Shown: in pieces, positions 31,486 through 34,378 of the stretch
Position numbering within the stretch: the first letter of the stretch is position 1
Layout: every line of letters starts with the position of its first letter
Position numbers and translations under genes: made by a program
The notes under the pieces: model-generated
Seen by the model: only the letters and a program-made list of their open reading frames with translations
Told to the model about the DNA's origin: nothing
Database searches by the model: none
Origin: Steroidobacteraceae bacterium
Lineage (GTDB): Bacteria > Pseudomonadota > Gammaproteobacteria > Steroidobacterales > Steroidobacteraceae
Length of the DNA: 34,378 nucleotides
Assembly (NCBI GenBank): GCA_025451275.1
Contig: JANWKR010000001.1
Coordinates: 1 to 34,378 of the forward strand
Direction: 5' to 3'

Positions 31486-32514
31486 TCAGACTGCGACCGG
31501 GTAGCCGGCCGCGCGCCACGCCTGCATTCCGCCGTCGAGCGCCACGGCGCGCTGGTAGCCCATGTCGCGCAGGGTCGCGGCCGCAAACGTCGAGATCTGG
31601 CCCAGCTCGCAGTAGGCGAGGATGCGCTGCGTGGGATCGGGCAGCTCGGTGTTGACGCGCAGTTCCAGCTGGCCGCGCGGCAGCAGGCGGGCGCCGGGCA
31701 CGTGGCCGCGCTCGAAGGCCTCGCGCTCGCGCACGTCGAGGATCACCAGCCCCGGTGAGGCGGCCTGCACATGGCCGTGAAGCTCGGCGAGCGACATGAA
31801 CGGCACGCGCGCGCCGGCTTCTGCCAGTAGCTGCGCAACGCTGCGGCCACCGCTCATGTTCACGCGCAGCGCCTCGGTGATGTGCTTGGGCATGGTCAGA
31901 TTGAGGTTGCGCATCATGGCGACGAAGCCGGCCCGCTCGCGCTGCTGCAGGCGGGGGTTCTCGGCCGCCTCCTGCGCCAGGGTCGAGTGACTGCGGCCCT
32001 TGTACTCATGCGCCGGAAACACCTTGAGTGCCGGATCCAGCCGCAGCAGCCGCTCGAACAGGCTGTCGTAGAGCGCCTCGGGGTCGCCACTCGGCAGGTC
32101 GGTGCGCCCGGTGGCGCCGATGAGCAGCGTGTCCCCGGTGAAGACCCGGTCCTCGACCACCAGGCACATGGAGTCACGCGTGTGGCCGGGCGTGTGCAGC
32201 ACGCGCAGCCGCAGCCGCCCGAGCGCGATCATCTCGCCGTCGTCGACGCGCATGTCGACGAATGGCGCCGGGCTGTCGCGATGCATGACGATCGGCACCT
32301 CCAGGCGGCGCCTGAGTTCGGCGGTGGCCGTGAAGTGATCCGCGTGCGTGTGGGTATCGAGCAGGTAGCGCACGTGCAGGCCATTGTGCGCGGCGAGACC
32401 GAGGTAGCGGTCCAGCTGAGTGATCTCAGGATCGATGAGCACCGCGGCGCGGGTCTCCTCGCACCCCACCAGGTACGACTGGCAGCCGCCGGTCGGAACG
32501 TGTTCGAAGATCAT
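31486..32514 (-). CDS. Persulfide dioxygenase-like MBL hydrolase fused to rhodanese
   Basis: A 342-residue cytosolic fusion. Residues 1-235 are an ETHE1-type metallo-beta-lactamase domain: LLDTHTHADHF (His55, His57, Asp59, His60), His111 in HTPGHTRDS, Asp128 in FTGDTLL and His169 in PAHEY, plus NPRL and the linker LNLTMPKHITEALRVNMSGG. Residues 240-342 are one rhodanese domain with nucleophile Cys302 in YCELGQIS. Such proteins oxidise glutathione persulfide and transfer sulfane sulfur in sulfide detoxification. The ATG at 32514 gives the standard N-terminus (MIFEHVPTGGCQSYLV) but has no clear ribosome-binding site; the frame is open upstream, so another start is possible. Confidence 0.9.
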   Translation of the reverse strand: MIFEHVPTGGCQSYLVGCEETRAAVLIDPEITQLDRYLGLAAHNGLHVRYLLDTHTHADHFTATAELRRRLEVPIVMHRDSPAPFVDMRVDDGEMIALGRLRLRVLHTPGHTRDSMCLVVEDRVFTGDTLLIGATGRTDLPSGDPEALYDSLFERLLRLDPALKVFPAHEYKGRSHSTLAQEAAENPRLQQRERAGFVAMMRNLNLTMPKHITEALRVNMSGGRSVAQLLAEAGARVPFMSLAELHGHVQAASPGLVILDVREREAFERGHVPGARLLPRGQLELRVNTELPDPTQRILAYCELGQISTFAAATLRDMGYQRAVALDGGMQAWRAAGYPVAV

Positions 32515-32632
32515 CGGGGCGATCGCGCTCGCTACCCAGGTCAGGCTGGCGGGAAGTCTACCCTTAAACTTATAGTTCCGGTCACGAACAACAGCCCGCA
32601 TGCCGGGCGCACGGCGGATCAGGTAAGCCACC

Positions 32633-33790
32633 ATGGGGAAGCCACTGTCGCGCACAGGCCGATGCCGGCTTGCTGGTGGGCTGTTGTGTCTGGTGCTGGC
32701 CGGCTGCTCGCTGGTGTCGCTGAAGAGTCCCGAGCGGCCGCTGTCGCAGCGCGACCTCGACGCGCGCCTCCTGACTCGGGAGCTCGAGGCACGGTTCGTC
32801 GCCGACGTGGCGCGCTGCACGCAGGACATGCTCAGCACGGAGAGCGACCTGAACGTGCACGACAACGCCCTGCGCTGGCAGCTGGCGGCGGTGGCCGAGA
32901 GCCGTCGCGCCGCCACGCGCATCACGCCGATGCTGAGCCTGGTGGACAGCTGGGCACTCGGCGTGCAGATGCAGGCGTTCGTCGGGGAGGGCGGCGCGGG
33001 CGCGGCGCTGTTCGGCAACCATCAGCAGGCGGTGCGCGACATCTCCGCCGCCTTCGCCACCGACATCACGGCGCTGGCGCAGCGGCTGCTCGCGCCACGC
33101 GAGTTCGCCGGCTATCGGCAGTTCATCGCGCAGTACGTGCGCCAGCACCCGCTGCAGGACCTGACCTTCGCCCGCGCCTCGGTGCTGGAGCTGTGGAGCC
33201 GTGACAGGGGCATGGACGCCAGCCTCGTGGATGCACTCGGGACGATTCCGCAGGCCCTGGCGGACCTGGCCGACCGGGCGGCGATTTACGGCGACACCGA
33301 GCCCGGGCAGGTGATGCTGAGCACGCGCCTGGCGTTGCGGGACGCCGGCTATAGCGGCGGGGACGTGCAGGCGGCGCTGCGCCAGCTGGACGAGCGACTG
33401 GCGCGACTCAGCACGGTAGCCGAGACGGCCCCGCAGCTGGTGCGCGAGGCGGAGGCACAGGTGCGTGCGAGCCTGCGCGACGTGCTCAACCGCCTGGATG
33501 ACTCCTCGCGCGCGGCGGCTGCGGCCGTGCACAGTGAACGCACCGCGCTGTTCGCCGACCTGCAGAGCGAGCGCACCGCGGTAGTCGCCGCGGTGGACGT
33601 GCAGCGGCGCGCGCTGGCGGCCGATGCGGCCCGCATCGCCGACCAGGTAGTGAAGAGCTCGGGCGATGAGGTCGCGCGCGTCACGCGCGAGGCGCTGCTG
33701 CTGCTGGTGTTGCTGGCCGTGGTGGTGCTCGCCCTGCCGTTCGCTGCCGGCTACGCGGTCGGCCGCTCGCGCCGCGAGCCGATGCGCTAG
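32633..33790 (+). CDS. Predicted lipoprotein with coiled coil and C-terminal membrane helix
   Basis: A 385-residue protein I do not recognise. The N-terminus has a lipobox LVLAGC with Cys25 as the lipidation site. Residues 40-225 are mostly helical. Residues about 230-345 form long heptad-rich helices (QAALRQLDERLARLSTVAETAPQLVREAEAQVRASL and later Ala-rich repeats) likely to be a coiled coil. A strong hydrophobic helix (ALLLLVLLAVVVLALPFAAGYAVG) lies at about 353-376, followed by a basic tail. Lipid anchor plus membrane helix is an unusual combination. AGG precedes the ATG by eight bases. The stop codon shares CTAG with the convergent amine oxidase gene. Confidence 0.8.
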   Translation: MGKPLSRTGRCRLAGGLLCLVLAGCSLVSLKSPERPLSQRDLDARLLTRELEARFVADVARCTQDMLSTESDLNVHDNALRWQLAAVAESRRAATRITPMLSLVDSWALGVQMQAFVGEGGAGAALFGNHQQAVRDISAAFATDITALAQRLLAPREFAGYRQFIAQYVRQHPLQDLTFARASVLELWSRDRGMDASLVDALGTIPQALADLADRAAIYGDTEPGQVMLSTRLALRDAGYSGGDVQAALRQLDERLARLSTVAETAPQLVREAEAQVRASLRDVLNRLDDSSRAAAAAVHSERTALFADLQSERTAVVAAVDVQRRALAADAARIADQVVKSSGDEVARVTREALLLLVLLAVVVLALPFAAGYAVGRSRREPMR

Positions 33791-34378
33791 GCGCCGCTGC
33801 CCGCGCCCAGCACCTCGCGCGCCACGCGCAGTCCGCTCTGCAGCGCGCCGACGACGGTGCCCGCCTCATCGGCGCTGTCCGTCGCCTCGCCGGCGAAAAA
33901 CAGCGTGTCTGCCAGCGGCTGGCCGAGCGCGGCGCGGGCGCTGCTGCCACCCACCGTGACGTAGCTGTAGGCGCCGCGCGCGTACGGGTCCCGCTGCCAG
34001 TCGTGGTAGTAACAGCCCTGCAGGCTGGCGGCGACGTCGGTCCCGCGACCAAACAACGCCTGCAGACTCGCGAGCGCGCTGCGCACGAGCTGTGCGCGCG
34101 CCGCCCCGGTGGCTACGCGCCGCGCCTGCGGGCCGCCGGCCCAGGCGACCAGCAGTGGTGCGCGTGTCGGGACCGCCGTCCAGAAGGTGGGCAGCGGCGC
34201 AGCGGCGGCGTGGAAGAAGGATACGTCGCGAAAGCGCCCGCCCTGCAGCTGTTCCCAGAACGGCGTACCGAAGCGCAGCAGCAGCTTGACGACCGGGCCT
34301 GAGGCCAGGCCCTGCAGCGCCGCGCGTTTCGCCTCCAGGGCCGGCGTGAACCGCACGGTGCCGCGGGTGCCGGGGCGC
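33787..34378 (-). CDS. Flavin-containing amine oxidase, C-terminal part
   Basis: The last 197 residues of an FAD-dependent amine oxidase; the N-terminus is beyond the right edge. Recognisable pieces are RFTPALEAKRAALQGLASGPVVKLLLRF, then DPYARGAYSYVTVGG, and the FAD-binding closing motif LFFAGEATDSADEAGTVVGALQSGLRVAREVL. It ends tail-to-tail with the lipoprotein gene, the two stops sharing CTAG at 33787-33790. It is a second amine-oxidising enzyme in the window, but its substrate (monoamine, polyamine or amino acid) cannot be told from this part. Confidence 0.85.
   Translation of the reverse strand, partial: RPGTRGTVRFTPALEAKRAALQGLASGPVVKLLLRFGTPFWEQLQGGRFRDVSFFHAAAAPLPTFWTAVPTRAPLLVAWAGGPQARRVATGAARAQLVRSALASLQALFGRGTDVAASLQGCYYHDWQRDPYARGAYSYVTVGGSSARAALGQPLADTLFFAGEATDSADEAGTVVGALQSGLRVAREVLGAGSGA

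Noticed and set aside
1..34378. CRISPR arrays, tRNA/rRNA genes, insertion sequences, prophage or integrative-element ends
   Set aside because: No regularly spaced repeats, RNA gene signatures, transposase or integrase genes were recognised; gene content and codon style look uniform through the window.

Overview
The window is a gene-dense, very high-GC chromosomal segment from a Gram-negative proteobacterium. The opgGH pair, Tat and lipoprotein signals, periplasmic c-type cytochromes and an HpaR-type regulator point to a beta- or gammaproteobacterium; I cannot name the genus. I see no rRNA, tRNA, CRISPR array, insertion sequence or phage gene.

Layout. 1-5815: a TPP-dependent enzyme (cut by the left edge) and an OxlT-type MFS transporter read leftwards from an AT-rich promoter that carries a palindrome. 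A FadR-type GntR regulator, a CbbR-like LysR regulator, a small unknown protein and an aldo/keto reductase follow. 5859-7664: DUF4142 protein, amicyanin-like cupredoxin and DoxX-like membrane protein. 7636-14387 (minus): a tightly packed homoprotocatechuate meta-cleavage operon (hpaG1-hpaG2-hpaE-ligA-ligB-hpaF-hpaH-hpaI), then 5-formyl-THF cyclo-ligase. 14424-17134 (plus): two palindromic operators, hpaR, then the heavy and light chains of a TTQ-type aromatic amine dehydrogenase and a small cytochrome c. 17136-19935 (minus): an aldehyde dehydrogenase and a di-heme cytochrome. 20140-24609 (plus): ECF sigma factor, opgG, opgH. 24681-29374 (plus): a palindromic operator, an 866-residue exported protein of unknown function, TetR regulator and amidase. 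29380-34378: CPA2 antiporter, MscS channel, persulfide dioxygenase/rhodanese fusion, a lipoprotein with a C-terminal membrane helix, and the C-terminus of a flavin amine oxidase.

The main biological reading (inference) is an aromatic-amine catabolic island. In the periplasm the TTQ enzyme would deaminate an aryl-ethylamine (dopamine or tyramine type) and pass electrons to the cytochrome c or a cupredoxin. The aldehyde dehydrogenase would give the arylacetate, and homoprotocatechuate would be cleaved and degraded by the hpa operon to pyruvate and succinate semialdehyde. Unusual points: ring cleavage appears to be done by a two-subunit LigAB-type dioxygenase instead of HpaD; no 4-hydroxyphenylacetate hydroxylase (hpaBC) is present; and the usual maturation genes between the amine dehydrogenase subunit genes are absent.

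Two further regulatory stories come from the DNA. An exact 15-bp motif is shared by the leader of the ECF sigma gene and the DUF4142-cupredoxin operon 14 kb away. A perfect 9-3-9 palindrome precedes the unknown exported protein whose gene overlaps a tetR gene.
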